Assembly: GCA_945893045.1 (NCBI GenBank)
Contig: CAMDEA010000090.1
Location: 1-34,040 of the forward strand
DNA length: 34,040 bases
Direction: 5' to 3'
Source of the DNA: Planctomyces sp. SH-PL62
Lineage (GTDB): Bacteria > Planctomycetota > Planctomycetia > Planctomycetales > Planctomycetaceae
The number at the start of each line of letters is the position of its first letter. Positions within the stretch are counted from its first letter, which is position 1. Positions 1-8,210 of the stretch are shown in pieces. A model generated the notes under the pieces. It was not told the origin of the DNA. It saw nothing but the letters and a program-made list of their open reading frames with translations, and ran no database searches. The position numbers and the translations under genes were made by a program.

Positions 1-54
1 TGCGACCCGTTCAAGGGCTGTAACATCCGCCGCGGATCGGTGACTCTGAGCTAG
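1..54 (+). CDS. C-terminal end of an unidentified gene (partial)
   Basis: Frame 1 is open from the window edge to a TAG at 52-54 and encodes 17 residues containing FKGCNIRRGSVTLS. The stop lies 12 bases before the HU start and overlaps the HU ribosome-binding region (AGGAG at 53-57), an arrangement usual for co-transcribed genes. The fragment is too short to assign a family, and a chance open frame of this length cannot be excluded. Confidence 0.4.
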   Translation, partial: CDPFKGCNIRRGSVTLS

Positions 55-66
55 GAGACTTCCGTC

Positions 67-414
67 GTGACCAAGAAAGAGATCGTCAAAACCATCTCGG
101 ATAAAATTGGTCTCACTCAGTTGAAGACGAAGGAAATCGTCCAGCAAACGTTCGACGCCATTGTGGATACTTTGGTCGAGGAACGCCGGATCGAGCTTCG
201 GAATTTTGGAGTCTTTGAGGTCAAAAAACGAGCGGCCCGTAAGGCTCGCAATCCACGAACGGGAGAACGGGTGGACGTGGCGGAGAAATACGTCGTCACG
301 TTTAAGCCCGGTAAAGAGATGGAAGAAAAGGTCCGGATGCTGGAACTAGCTGAAGCCGCGAAGGCTCGCGGTGAAGCCCCCCCCTCCAACGCCCCACCAA
401 CCTCCGCTCCCTAA
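67..414 (+). CDS. HU/IHF-family DNA-binding protein
   Basis: This 115-residue protein is a histone-like, DNA-bending nucleoid protein of the HU/IHF family. Residues 1-92 cover the whole family fold: the N-terminal helices start TKKEIVKTISDKIGL, followed by the beta-arm region with the signature GVFEVKKRAARKARNPRTG, which contains the conserved Arg-Asn-Pro tip that intercalates DNA. Normal HU is about 90 residues; here a 20-residue Ala/Pro-rich tail (ending PPSNAPPTSAP) is added, probably disordered. The start is GTG with AGGAG at 53-57, nine bases upstream. The family forms dimers and acts in the nucleoid. HU cannot be told from an IHF subunit by eye, so no symbol is given. Confidence 0.93.
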   Translation: MTKKEIVKTISDKIGLTQLKTKEIVQQTFDAIVDTLVEERRIELRNFGVFEVKKRAARKARNPRTGERVDVAEKYVVTFKPGKEMEEKVRMLELAEAAKARGEAPPSNAPPTSAP

Positions 415-481
415 TGGATTGCCCCGCCAAACACGTCGCCCGTCGGTTCCTTCGCCAATACTCGATGTCAGGGAGGACATC

Positions 482-700
482 ATGCGAAAACTCGTCTGTC
501 TCGGCCTGCTGCTGGCCACCACCGCTCTGCACATCGGATGCGTCGTCCCGATTTACTCGGCCGAGCGATCGATCCGTGCACGGCAGTTGGTCTACATGTC
601 CGAAAACCTCCGGATGATCAACGAGATCTGGGAACGCATTTGGTTCCTCGATATTCCCGACACGGAGACGCCGTACCGCACACACGGCGGCGTGATCTGA
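482..700 (+). CDS. Small predicted lipoprotein, 72 aa
   Basis: The ATG at 482 is preceded by GGGAGGA (471-477) at normal spacing. The frame is open further upstream, but only this start gives a signal sequence. Residues 1-19 form a short basic n-region (MRKL), a hydrophobic core and a lipobox ending His-Ile-Gly-Cys, so the protein should be lipidated on Cys20 and anchored in a membrane. The mature part is about 50 residues, charged and probably helical (RSIRARQLVYMSENLRMINE), with no domain I recognise. It sits 67 bases after the HU gene on the same strand. The function is unknown. Confidence 0.7.
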   Translation: MRKLVCLGLLLATTALHIGCVVPIYSAERSIRARQLVYMSENLRMINEIWERIWFLDIPDTETPYRTHGGVI

Positions 701-735
701 AGCTCGTCGGGACAAGTCGTGCGTGGCAAATCAAT

Positions 736-900
736 CAGCCGGAACGCGCTAGTCCAGATGATTCATGGCCGCGATGTAACCCGAAGCGTCAGCGAGGGAG
801 TCATCACACACTCCCTCGCTGACGCTTCGGGTTACATCGCAGCACGCTGCTCTCCCCAATGAGTAGGCCATGAATAATCACCGCTAGCGCGTTCCGGCTG
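736..900. repeat. Nested palindromic element, family A copy 1 (MITE-like)
   Basis: A core inverted repeat has perfect 31-base arms (771-801 and 810-840) around an 8-base loop; its arms include ACCCGAAGCGTCAGCGAGGG. Outside it is a second perfect 17-base inverted repeat, CAGCCGGAACGCGCTAG at 736-752 and its complement at 884-900, plus matching GATTCATGGCC-like segments between them. The whole 165-base unit is therefore bounded by terminal inverted repeats, as in a small non-autonomous element. The inner block recurs in reverse orientation at 32230-32352. It fills the gap before pyrD. Confidence 0.9.
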
Positions 901-948
901 ATGATCGCTTGCTGGTCGTGAGCTGGGTTCACCAGTAAATTTCGTGGC

Positions 949-1881
949 GTGAACCCACTTGAAGTCACTCTGAACCGACTCCGCTTGCGCAATCCGATCC
1001 TGGTTGCTTCAGGAACGTTCGGGTATGCGCGAGAGATGCAGTCGTTTGCCGAGTTCGCTCGACTCGGCGGCATCATTCCCAAGACCGTGACGCCGTTACC
1101 GCGCATCGGTAATCCGCCGCCGCGAACGGTCGAGACCGCGTCCGGATTGCTGAACTCGATTGGCTTGGACAACGACGGTATCGAGGCTTTCCTCGATAAG
1201 CACTTGAGTTATCTGCTTGGCTTGGGCACGGCGATCATCGTCAACATCGCTGGGCACGACATCGCCGAGTTCGGCCAGATGGCGAAGCGACTGAATCCGT
1301 TCAAAGAGATTGCGGCGGTTGAGCTCAACATCTCGTGCCCAAATGTCAGCGGCGGGATCGACTTTGCCTCGGAACCGAAGATGACGTCGCAAGTGGTCTC
1401 GGAGGTTCGAGCCGTTTGCGATCTGCCGGTGATCGCGAAGCTGACTCCCAACGTGACTCGGGTTGTGGACATCGCCGCCGCTGCCGCCGAGGCCGGGGCT
1501 GATGCCGTCACGTTGGTCAACACGTTTCAAGGCATGGCCGTCGATTGGAAAAAACGAAAGCCGATTCTCGGCAATGTGCTCGGTGGGCTGAGCGGCCCGG
1601 CCATCAAGCCGCTGGCGTTGCGGATCGTGCATCAAGTTTCGCAAGCGGTAAAAGTGCCAATCATCGGTGTCGGCGGAATTCAGTCGATCGACGATGTCAT
1701 GGAGTTTCTCGTCACGGGCGCGACGGCTGTGCAAATCGGGACTGCGAATTTCTACGATCCGACGTTGGCCTCTCGGCTGGTCGATCAACTGGCCGAGGTC
1801 GTGAAATCCCAAGGCTGCCAGCGAGTCACCGAACTGATTGGCACGCTGCAATTGCCGAATCGGAGCGGTTGTCAGAAGTGA
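949..1881 (+). CDS. pyrD: Dihydroorotate dehydrogenase, class 1, catalytic subunit
   Basis: This 310-residue protein has the expected length for the cytosolic class 1 (PyrDB-like) enzyme, which oxidises dihydroorotate to orotate with FMN in pyrimidine synthesis. Visible motifs are the N-terminal NPILVASGTFGYA strand, KTVTPLPRIGNPPPR with the substrate-loop lysine, GLLNSIGLDN, and ELNISCPNVSGG, where Cys130 is the class 1 catalytic base. The C-terminal phosphate-binding part reads IIGVGGIQSIDD and GATAVQIGTANFYDP. The GTG at 949 is the first usable start after an in-frame TGA at 919-921; no clear Shine-Dalgarno precedes it. trpS begins ten bases after the stop, so the two are probably co-transcribed. 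A class 1B enzyme would need an electron-transfer partner (PyrK), and none is in the window. Confidence 0.95.
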   Translation: MNPLEVTLNRLRLRNPILVASGTFGYAREMQSFAEFARLGGIIPKTVTPLPRIGNPPPRTVETASGLLNSIGLDNDGIEAFLDKHLSYLLGLGTAIIVNIAGHDIAEFGQMAKRLNPFKEIAAVELNISCPNVSGGIDFASEPKMTSQVVSEVRAVCDLPVIAKLTPNVTRVVDIAAAAAEAGADAVTLVNTFQGMAVDWKKRKPILGNVLGGLSGPAIKPLALRIVHQVSQAVKVPIIGVGGIQSIDDVMEFLVTGATAVQIGTANFYDPTLASRLVDQLAEVVKSQGCQRVTELIGTLQLPNRSGCQK

Positions 1882-1890
1882 GGATCATTC

Positions 1891-2868
1891 ATGCGAGTTC
1901 TTTCCGGCATTCAGCCGACGGGCCGGTTTCATTGGGGCAATTACTTCGGAGCGATCCGGCAATACATCGCTTTGCAGGACAACGAGCAGGCGTTTTATTT
2001 CATTGCCGACCTGCACGCGCTGACGACAATCCGCGACGCGGCGACTCTGCGAGGCTTCACGCGCGATGCGGCTCTCGATCTGCTGGCACTAGGGCTTGAT
2101 CCCGCCAAGGCGACACTGTTTCGGCAGTCGGACATCCCCGAAGTCACCGAATTGATGTGGCTGCTGACGACGCTGACGCCGATGAGCTTGCTCGAAAAGT
2201 GTCACGCCTACAAAGACAAATTGGCGAAGGGATTATCGGCGGACGCGGGATTGTTCTCGTACCCAGTGCTGATGGCGGCTGACATTCTGCTCTACGACTC
2301 GAACGTCGTGCCGGTCGGAGTTGATCAAGTGCAGCACGTCGAGGTGACTCGTGACCTGGCCGTCAAATTCAATCTGACTTATCAGCAGGACGTGTTCGTG
2401 CTGCCGGACGCGCGCGTCATGGCGGAGACCGCGAAGGTCGTCGGCACTGACGGCGAAAAGATGTCGAAAAGCTACGGCAACACGATCGAACTGTTTGAAG
2501 ACGCGAAGAAACTCCGCAAGAAGATCATGTCGATCAAAACCGATTCGACTCCTGTCGAGGCTCCAAAGAACCCTGAGATTTGTGCGGTCTTCACGCTCTA
2601 CAAGTTGTTCGCGACGGAAGCACAGCAGATGGAACTGGCAAATCGGTATCGTTCGGGCGGCATGGGCTACGGCGAGGCCAAACAGGCGTTGTTTGAGGCA
2701 GCGGACGCTTTCATCGGACCGGCGCGAGAACGACGCGAGAAGTTGGCGGCGAATGCGCACGATGTGGAAGACGTTTTGCAGGCGGGGGCCAAACGGGCGC
2801 GAGTCAAAGCCCAAGAGGTGCTCAATCGCGCTCGCGAGGCGTGCGGATTGGCGCGGCGCGGCGGTTGA
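1891..2868 (+). CDS. trpS: Tryptophanyl-tRNA synthetase
   Basis: This class I aminoacyl-tRNA synthetase of 325 residues, close to the usual 330, charges tRNA-Trp. The protein opens with VLSGIQPTGRFHWGNYFGA, holding the HIGH-equivalent His-Trp-Gly-Asn at 14-17. The tryptophan and ATP pocket motif GVDQVQHVE is at 143-151, and the KMSKS loop is exact at 190-194 (GEKMSKSYGN). The C-terminal helical anticodon-recognition region is present and ends in a basic tail. AGGA at 1881-1884 overlaps the pyrD stop and precedes the ATG by six bases. The gene ends two bases from the end of the convergent FHA gene, leaving no room for a separate terminator. Confidence 0.97.
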   Translation: MRVLSGIQPTGRFHWGNYFGAIRQYIALQDNEQAFYFIADLHALTTIRDAATLRGFTRDAALDLLALGLDPAKATLFRQSDIPEVTELMWLLTTLTPMSLLEKCHAYKDKLAKGLSADAGLFSYPVLMAADILLYDSNVVPVGVDQVQHVEVTRDLAVKFNLTYQQDVFVLPDARVMAETAKVVGTDGEKMSKSYGNTIELFEDAKKLRKKIMSIKTDSTPVEAPKNPEICAVFTLYKLFATEAQQMELANRYRSGGMGYGEAKQALFEAADAFIGPARERREKLAANAHDVEDVLQAGAKRARVKAQEVLNRAREACGLARRGG

Positions 2869-2870
2869 GA

Positions 2871-3587
2871 TCAGGCCGGGCCGTCGGGATCGCTGACTTC
2901 GCGGATCATCCGCGCGAGCTGCATTTCCAACTTGATGAGCTGTTGCCAGTCGGTGCCGCTGATCACTCGCTGCCCGGAAGGATCATTGGCTTGCAACTCG
3001 CGGCCGGATTGCAGGAAGACGACCACACGCTGATGAATGAACGCGACCAAGTCGGCCAATTGAGCGCGTTGAGCCAACCGAAACGTGTCCGGGACCGGCG
3101 GTGTGGCAGAAGCCAGCTCCATGCCGGCGGAATCCAGCATATCGCTCCAGTCGGACGGATGAGCCGAACCGGGATCGACCGTGCCACTCGGCTCGACGTA
3201 CCCCGAATCCTCATCGGGATGCGAGCCGTCGATCACTTCTTGCAGCCTCTTGAGCGGCGGCGACTCTGCGGATCGGAATCGCGCGCCGATCTCGCGAGGA
3301 TTACCGTAGACCAACAAGCAGCGACCGATCGACACGAGATCGCCAACTTGCAGCACGCGCATCGTGGTGGGCACACCGTTGACTCGCGAGCCGTTGGTGC
3401 TTTCCAGATCGGTGAGGATGACCTTGCCAACGTCCTCTTGAACTTTGAGGTGGAACCGGCTGACTCGCTCCTCGTTGAGCTGAATCGCGTTGTCTTCCTC
3501 ACGGCCGATCGTGAACGGCGTGCTGACGTCCGCGAACACGCGGCCGCGTTCCATGCCTTCGAGAATTTGGAAAGTCACCTCTGCCAT
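2871..3587 (-). CDS. FHA-domain protein
   Basis: This 238-residue protein carries an N-terminal forkhead-associated domain (about residues 3-95), a module that binds phosphothreonine peptides. The diagnostic residues are all present: Gly28-Arg29 in FTIGRE, Ser43-x-x-His46 in VSRFH, and Asn65-Gly66 with Asn70-Gly71 in STNGSRVNG. After residue 100 the sequence is acidic and Ser/Pro-rich (residues 110-165), followed by an apparently helical C-terminus (ALAQRAQLADLVAFIHQR, then EMQLARMIREV), without a recognised domain. The ATG has AGGAAGG about seven bases upstream. It is followed upstream on the same strand by a response regulator, which suggests a signalling role, but no kinase is encoded here. 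Confidence 0.9.
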   Translation of the reverse strand: MAEVTFQILEGMERGRVFADVSTPFTIGREEDNAIQLNEERVSRFHLKVQEDVGKVILTDLESTNGSRVNGVPTTMRVLQVGDLVSIGRCLLVYGNPREIGARFRSAESPPLKRLQEVIDGSHPDEDSGYVEPSGTVDPGSAHPSDWSDMLDSAGMELASATPPVPDTFRLAQRAQLADLVAFIHQRVVVFLQSGRELQANDPSGQRVISGTDWQQLIKLEMQLARMIREVSDPDGPA

Positions 3588-3669
3588 GTCGCGCCTTCCT
3601 AACCGAGTTCGCCCGTTGGCATCTTTCTATCGGTCTGAACCGATGAACGTCAATCGGGTGAGCCACCGG

Positions 3670-4131
3670 TCAGACGGCGTGAGGCCCCGCACGGAACGGC
3701 GAACTGCGATAGGTCGCGACCATCGCGGCATCCACCGTCTGCAACAGATCCGCTTTGCGGACCGGTTTCTTCAAGACGGAGTACGCCTCGGCGTCGGTCG
3801 CCTCGCGAACCAGTTCTTCGGTGGCGTCAGCGGTAATCAGGATGCAGGGGGTGACGGGCACGATGATTTTCACCTGCAGGATGGTCTCGATGCCGGTCAG
3901 CCGCTCCATGTGCATGTCGAGCAACAGTAAATCGACCCGTTCCCCCTCGACAATCTCCAGGGCCTCTTCGCCCGACGAGGCTTCCAGCAGCGTGAAGTAC
4001 GGCTCCAGCAGAGCACGCAACACCTCGCGGAACTGAGCATCGTCGTCCGCGATCAGCAGTTGAAACGGTTGTTGATGAACGACCACGAACGAATCCCTCA
4101 ACACATCCAAGACACGAACACCTTGATTCAC
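3670..4131 (-). CDS. Single-domain response regulator (receiver only)
   Basis: This CheY-like receiver domain occupies residues 22-138 with no output domain, so it probably acts by protein contact. The acidic pocket is Asp29-Asp31 (LLIADDD), the phospho-acceptor is Asp72 (LLLLDMHM), the conserved Thr is Thr100 (ILITAD) and the Lys is Lys122 (VLKKPV). The 20-residue leader before the domain is longer than usual and the listed start is GTG without a good ribosome-binding site. A GTG about 16 codons inside, behind GAGGGA, is a reasonable alternative. It lies 82 bases upstream of the FHA gene on the same strand. The cognate kinase is not in the window. Confidence 0.88.
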   Translation of the reverse strand: MNQGVRVLDVLRDSFVVVHQQPFQLLIADDDAQFREVLRALLEPYFTLLEASSGEEALEIVEGERVDLLLLDMHMERLTGIETILQVKIIVPVTPCILITADATEELVREATDAEAYSVLKKPVRKADLLQTVDAAMVATYRSSPFRAGPHAV

Positions 4132-4172
4132 CCACTCGGATAGCAGAACGCGGCGGTGGCTGTCAACGCGAC

Positions 4173-5024
4173 CTACGATCCGAGCAACTTGGTCCGCAGC
4201 GATTCCAGCAGCCGTACCGCTTGTCCGATGTCCGCCTTCTGGCGTTCGCGATCGTGAGCAATCTCGCGTTCAATGGTCAGCGGGCCGGAGTAACCGACGG
4301 ACTGCAACGTCCGCAGATAAGTTTCCATGCCGACATCGCCATCGCCGAGCGCGACTTCGGTCCCCCAACCTTTGCCGCGCTGGTCGGGAGCCGCCCATTT
4401 GGCGTCCTTGCAATGGATGCTGCGGACCAGGTGACCGACCTTCTTCAGTGCTTCGATCGGATCGCCGGTGCCATACAGGATCATGTTGGCCGGGTCGAAA
4501 TTGATGAAGAGATTGTCGCGGCCGACGTCGTGCATGAATTCGAGCAGATGGTCGGCGGTCTCCTGGCCGGTTTCCAGGTGCATGTTCTGGCCGTTGGCTT
4601 TGACGTGGTCGAGCAGATCGCGCGTGACTGCGATCAGCGAGTTGTAGCTCGCGCTCCCCTTCTCCGGCACAAAGCCGATGTGCATTCCCAGAGTGTTGCA
4701 GCCGAGCAGCTTGGCGAAGTTCGAGATCTCTTTCATCTCGGCCGCACGGGCAGCTCGTGTGGCTTCGGGGACGAGACCCACGGTGCGAGCGGTCGTGGCA
4801 ATGTCCGCGTAGCTCTCTCCCTCGAAGCCGCCAAACAGACAAGTGATCGTAATGTCGGCCTCTTTGCAGCGCTGCAAGAAGGCTTTCGCGGCAGCCTCGT
4901 TGCGAGACTCCTTGTGCGGCGTGTGAACCTGCACGGTGTGAATGCCCAACTCTTTCGCGACATCCAGATGCACGCCCAAGCCTGCATCCACGGATGCGAA
5001 CACGCCAATCGCCCACTTCTGCAT
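4173..5024 (-). CDS. Sugar phosphate isomerase/epimerase-like TIM barrel
   Basis: This 283-residue protein matches the xylose-isomerase-like/AP-endonuclease-2 barrel family, whose members isomerise or epimerise sugars using a divalent metal. The four expected metal ligands are visible at the ends of barrel strands: Glu151 (MHLETGQET), Asp177 (INFDPANM), His204 (RSIHCKDAKW) and Glu252 (LTIERE). The protein has no signal peptide and should be cytoplasmic. The ATG at 5024 has AGGGAGA upstream. It is followed (upstream in transcription) by the ThuA gene 131 bases away, a pairing that fits carbohydrate catabolism, but the substrate cannot be read from the sequence. Confidence 0.85.
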   Translation of the reverse strand: MQKWAIGVFASVDAGLGVHLDVAKELGIHTVQVHTPHKESRNEAAAKAFLQRCKEADITITCLFGGFEGESYADIATTARTVGLVPEATRAARAAEMKEISNFAKLLGCNTLGMHIGFVPEKGSASYNSLIAVTRDLLDHVKANGQNMHLETGQETADHLLEFMHDVGRDNLFINFDPANMILYGTGDPIEALKKVGHLVRSIHCKDAKWAAPDQRGKGWGTEVALGDGDVGMETYLRTLQSVGYSGPLTIEREIAHDRERQKADIGQAVRLLESLRTKLLGS

Positions 5025-5155
5025 GATGAGTCTCCCTGCGTTGCCAATCGAAAGAAGACCGGCTCAACACCAGGGGGAGCCGGACGAGGCGAGATGGTAT
5101 CGCCGCTCGCCGATCGTCTCCATCATTCGACCGCACCTCGTCGCTCGACCAGAAC

Positions 5156-6136
5156 CTACCGACGACGGACCAGTTTGCCACTGGGAGTCGCATCTCCGGC
5201 GGCCTCGCCCAGTGCCCATTTCATTCCGCCCAGCAGATGTTGATGAAAGCGCGGGTCGGTCCAAATCTCTTTGTGATGTCCCAGCGACGTGTAGAACGAC
5301 CGGCCTTGTCCGAATCGCTGGCACCAGGCGACCGGATAGTCCTGGTCCTCGCGGCTTCCTTTGGTCACGTCGAACGAGCTGTTATCGACGCTCAAGATGA
5401 TGTGCAATTTCTCGCGGCTGAAAGGTTGCACCTTCAACGGCACGGCGGCCGGATGATTCGGAATCGCACCGAACTGATAAATCTCATCGAAGATCTCGCT
5501 TCCGTCCGTCAATCCTTTCGCCGCCGGATGCTGTGGATCTTCCGCGCGCAGCCGGACTTTCTGCACCCACGGATGACCGCCAAAGGTGGCTCCCACCAAC
5601 TCGCCATAGGCCGTGTTGTGCAGCGTATCGCTGCCGCAATGCGTCGCGACAAATCCGCCACCTTGCTTCACCCAGGCGAGCAAATCTTTCAGCTCGCTCT
5701 CCGTGAGCGGATGACTGCCGCGCTCCGTCGTCCACGTTGAGGTCGTGAAGAACATCACGGCGTCAAACTTCTTCAGCGTCTCGGCGTTGATTCGTCCGTA
5801 CTCTTGGTGAGTGACCGGTTCGCCCATCATCTTCTGAAACCGGAAGCTGTAGTCCTCCAGCGCGGTCGTTTCGAGTTCGGATTCCTGGCCGTCCTGTTTG
5901 CGTTTGACCTTGATTCGAGCATCCGGATCGGCCGTGAATCTCCAGCAGGTCACCTGCAAGCCGTGCTCCGGCCCCAACGACTTCAGAGTCTTCTCGGCCG
6001 TCAGCAACGAATCGTGCATGAATCCGCCAGCGTGAGTGACGAGCAACACTCGCTTCGGTGCATCCGCCGCGATAGCACCACCGACCATCAGCGTGAAGAA
6101 AAAAAGGATCGTCACGAAGAATTGATGTCGCATCAT
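5156..6136 (-). CDS. Secreted ThuA-domain protein
   Basis: This 326-residue protein begins with a typical signal peptide (hydrophobic residues 6-20, cleavage probably after GGAIAA at about residue 23). The rest is the ThuA/trehalose-utilisation fold, a class I glutamine amidotransferase-like Rossmann domain: RVLLVTHAGGFMHDS near the N-terminus, FDAVMFFTTS, then GGGFVATHCGSDTLH, ELVGATFGGHPW and a C-terminal YPVAWCQRFGQGRSFYTSLGHH. Two adjacent ATGs occur (6136 and 6133); AAGGAG lies only about four bases from the first, so the second is equally likely. ThuA proteins in planctomycetes are linked to polysaccharide or trehalose use, but their reaction is unproven. The gene lies 47 bases downstream of the metallo-beta-lactamase-fold gene on the same strand, so the two may be co-transcribed. 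Confidence 0.9.
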   Translation of the reverse strand: MMRHQFFVTILFFFTLMVGGAIAADAPKRVLLVTHAGGFMHDSLLTAEKTLKSLGPEHGLQVTCWRFTADPDARIKVKRKQDGQESELETTALEDYSFRFQKMMGEPVTHQEYGRINAETLKKFDAVMFFTTSTWTTERGSHPLTESELKDLLAWVKQGGGFVATHCGSDTLHNTAYGELVGATFGGHPWVQKVRLRAEDPQHPAAKGLTDGSEIFDEIYQFGAIPNHPAAVPLKVQPFSREKLHIILSVDNSSFDVTKGSREDQDYPVAWCQRFGQGRSFYTSLGHHKEIWTDPRFHQHLLGGMKWALGEAAGDATPSGKLVRRR

Positions 6137-6183
6137 GGTCTCCTTGGAGTGGCCTCGATCATGAACACGAAAGAGGGGCGAGT

Positions 6184-8157
6184 TCAGGGGGCGGGCTTTT
6201 GGATTTCGACGATGGCGTCAAACAGTTCGCCGCAGCGGTGGCCGTCGCGGGTGATGTCGAAGGCGATGAGATGCACGCCGGGGCGCGCGTCCGGAGCAGC
6301 CCGCACTCGGAAGCGAGCTTGCTTACGAGACTCGGCGGCGAGACGGAGTTCGAGCGTTGCCGGTTCGACGATCAGACCGGGTGGAGCGTGAATCTCGATC
6401 CGCTGAGTTTGTTCCTTCTTCAGGAAGTTGCGTGCGTGCAGCGTTAGATCGATCGACTCGCCGGCACGCACCGTCGAGCGATACGGTTGAGCCCGGACCC
6501 AGAATGGATCGAACCCGTAGCGATAGTCCTCTTCGCGGATCAGGTCGCGGAAGGCGTCTCGCATGTCGTAGGACCAGCGGCGATAGCGTTCGATGAACGC
6601 GGCCGGTTCGGGCATCACATACGAATGCCCGCCGAGCAATAAGTCGGGTTTGATGCGCGACAAGTACTCGGAGCCGACGATGTAGCCCTCTTCGAGGATC
6701 GCGCTGTTGTGCGCGACCATCGCTTCGTGACCGGTCTGAGCCGGGTCGCTCGGATCGCCGAAGAGATTGTCGCCGGTGAAGGCGATCCGTTTGCCGTCGA
6801 TCATGCCCTGCACGCACAGCGCAAACTCGGTTTGGCCCGGCATCCAATCGACGGTCAGGTCGAAACCTTCCCAGCTCAGCTTCTCACCGTCTTTGAACAA
6901 TCGGTTGAACCGGACGCCGTCGATCCCTTTGCCGTAGGACTGAATCGGCGCGGCATAGTCGAACCATTCGGGGTGCTCGCACACGTCGGCCATGCGGTCG
7001 AGGGCCCACAACTCGGTCCCCCATTTCTCGCGCAGGTGCGGACCCTGCAAGAAATGGTCGCCGTGCATGTGCGTCGGAATCATGGCGTCGATCGACTTCA
7101 GGCCGAGATGCTCGCGCATCCCGACGATCGCTTGATCGAGCACCTCCGGCTTGATGAGTCCGCAATCAATCGCCAAACCGCGACCACTGTCCGCGATGAT
7201 CAAATAGAAATTCGGGTAATAGTCCGGCCCGCGAAACTTGTAGACGTGCGGCGAGACCTGCCAGACATGCGGCACCTTCGTCGGTCGCGACAACCGATCC
7301 TGCGCCGCGCCGGAGAAAGTCGAAACCGGATAACCACGAATCAACAGCTTCTCGAACCGCCGCAGCTTGTCTTGGAACTCACTCAACTGTTTGGCCGGCC
7401 GACGAACCACCGGACCATGTGCAGGCAACAGCCACTCCGGATCGTACCCGGCCACTTGCCCGGCCGAGTTCGCCAGTGCCCACACTCCCGCCGCGAAACC
7501 GTAGTCCCATTCGGAATCAAACCAGGTATGCAGCTTTGCTCCTTCAAGCATCACGTCGCCGCTGAAGGCCAGCCAGCCGGACTTCGTGCGTAGCAGATAC
7601 GACATTGCTCCGGGACTGCTCCCTTTCGTGTCGATGCACCAGAACTCGTGTCCGCGCCATTGGAACGTGTCCATCTTCTCGAACGCACGATCAATCGCGA
7701 TCGGCCGGATCGGCGGACGGACATAGCTCGCGCCGTGAATCGTGAAGGCGTCCTGCAAGCGGACCTGCATCTTGCGGAAGTCCGTCGGCTTCTCAAACAA
7801 CGCCCGCTCGGCGGCCGGCGCGCCGATCTTCGTCTCCGATCCCGCCAAACGCGGCGCTCCCTGACATTGCTCGCGATGATGATGAGTGAACAACACCCAC
7901 TCGACCCGCTTCACACCGATCTTCGGCAACTGCTCCAGCACGCTGCCGTCTCCCAAGTCGATCAACAATGCCGAGTCGCCATCGCGCAGCACCCAGACGT
8001 TGCAGGTGTCGGTCCACAAGAAGACGTTCGGATGAGCGACCGGGTCCGGCTGTGTGAACTCAGCAGCAACCGCTTGGCCGGAAGCGCACGCGATGAGAGC
8101 CAGTAAGGCCGAGGACGCAGCCGCGAAGAAGCCGCGACTCCAGAGAGCGATATTCAT
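6184..8157 (-). CDS. Secreted protein with two metallo-beta-lactamase-fold domains
   Basis: The open frame runs up to 8292, but that part is translated repeat; the ATG at 8157 gives a 657-residue protein with a signal peptide (LALIACASGQAVA before Ala31-Ala32). The first domain (about 38-290) has the fold landmarks VWVLRDGDSALLIDLGDG, FSGDVML and LLPAHGP, but its metal motif is THHHREQ (91-97). The second (about 305-550) has a canonical THMHGDH (362-368), then FTGDNLFGD and LLLGGHSY. The last 100 residues look like a beta-sandwich. Metal hydrolysis is therefore expected only in the second half. It could be a hydrolase or a sulfatase-like enzyme of that superfamily; the substrate is unknown. 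Confidence 0.82.
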   Translation of the reverse strand: MNIALWSRGFFAAASSALLALIACASGQAVAAEFTQPDPVAHPNVFLWTDTCNVWVLRDGDSALLIDLGDGSVLEQLPKIGVKRVEWVLFTHHHREQCQGAPRLAGSETKIGAPAAERALFEKPTDFRKMQVRLQDAFTIHGASYVRPPIRPIAIDRAFEKMDTFQWRGHEFWCIDTKGSSPGAMSYLLRTKSGWLAFSGDVMLEGAKLHTWFDSEWDYGFAAGVWALANSAGQVAGYDPEWLLPAHGPVVRRPAKQLSEFQDKLRRFEKLLIRGYPVSTFSGAAQDRLSRPTKVPHVWQVSPHVYKFRGPDYYPNFYLIIADSGRGLAIDCGLIKPEVLDQAIVGMREHLGLKSIDAMIPTHMHGDHFLQGPHLREKWGTELWALDRMADVCEHPEWFDYAAPIQSYGKGIDGVRFNRLFKDGEKLSWEGFDLTVDWMPGQTEFALCVQGMIDGKRIAFTGDNLFGDPSDPAQTGHEAMVAHNSAILEEGYIVGSEYLSRIKPDLLLGGHSYVMPEPAAFIERYRRWSYDMRDAFRDLIREEDYRYGFDPFWVRAQPYRSTVRAGESIDLTLHARNFLKKEQTQRIEIHAPPGLIVEPATLELRLAAESRKQARFRVRAAPDARPGVHLIAFDITRDGHRCGELFDAIVEIQKPAP

Positions 8158-8210
8158 AGTGTGATCTTCGTGGTAACGACGACTCGAGACGCAGTGATCC
8201 CTCACCAGCC

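Noticed and set aside
302..715. 137-codon minus-strand frame opposite the HU and lipoprotein genes
   Set aside because: It covers two genes with strong coding evidence and shows no domain.
771..840. Palindrome read as a rho-independent terminator for the lipoprotein gene
   Set aside because: No T-run follows, the element has extra terminal repeats and a second copy lies elsewhere in another context, so a repeat is the better call.
4221..5243. 340-codon open frame on the + strand
   Set aside because: It lies antisense to the isomerase gene, which has metal ligands and a ribosome-binding site; long antisense frames are common at this GC content.
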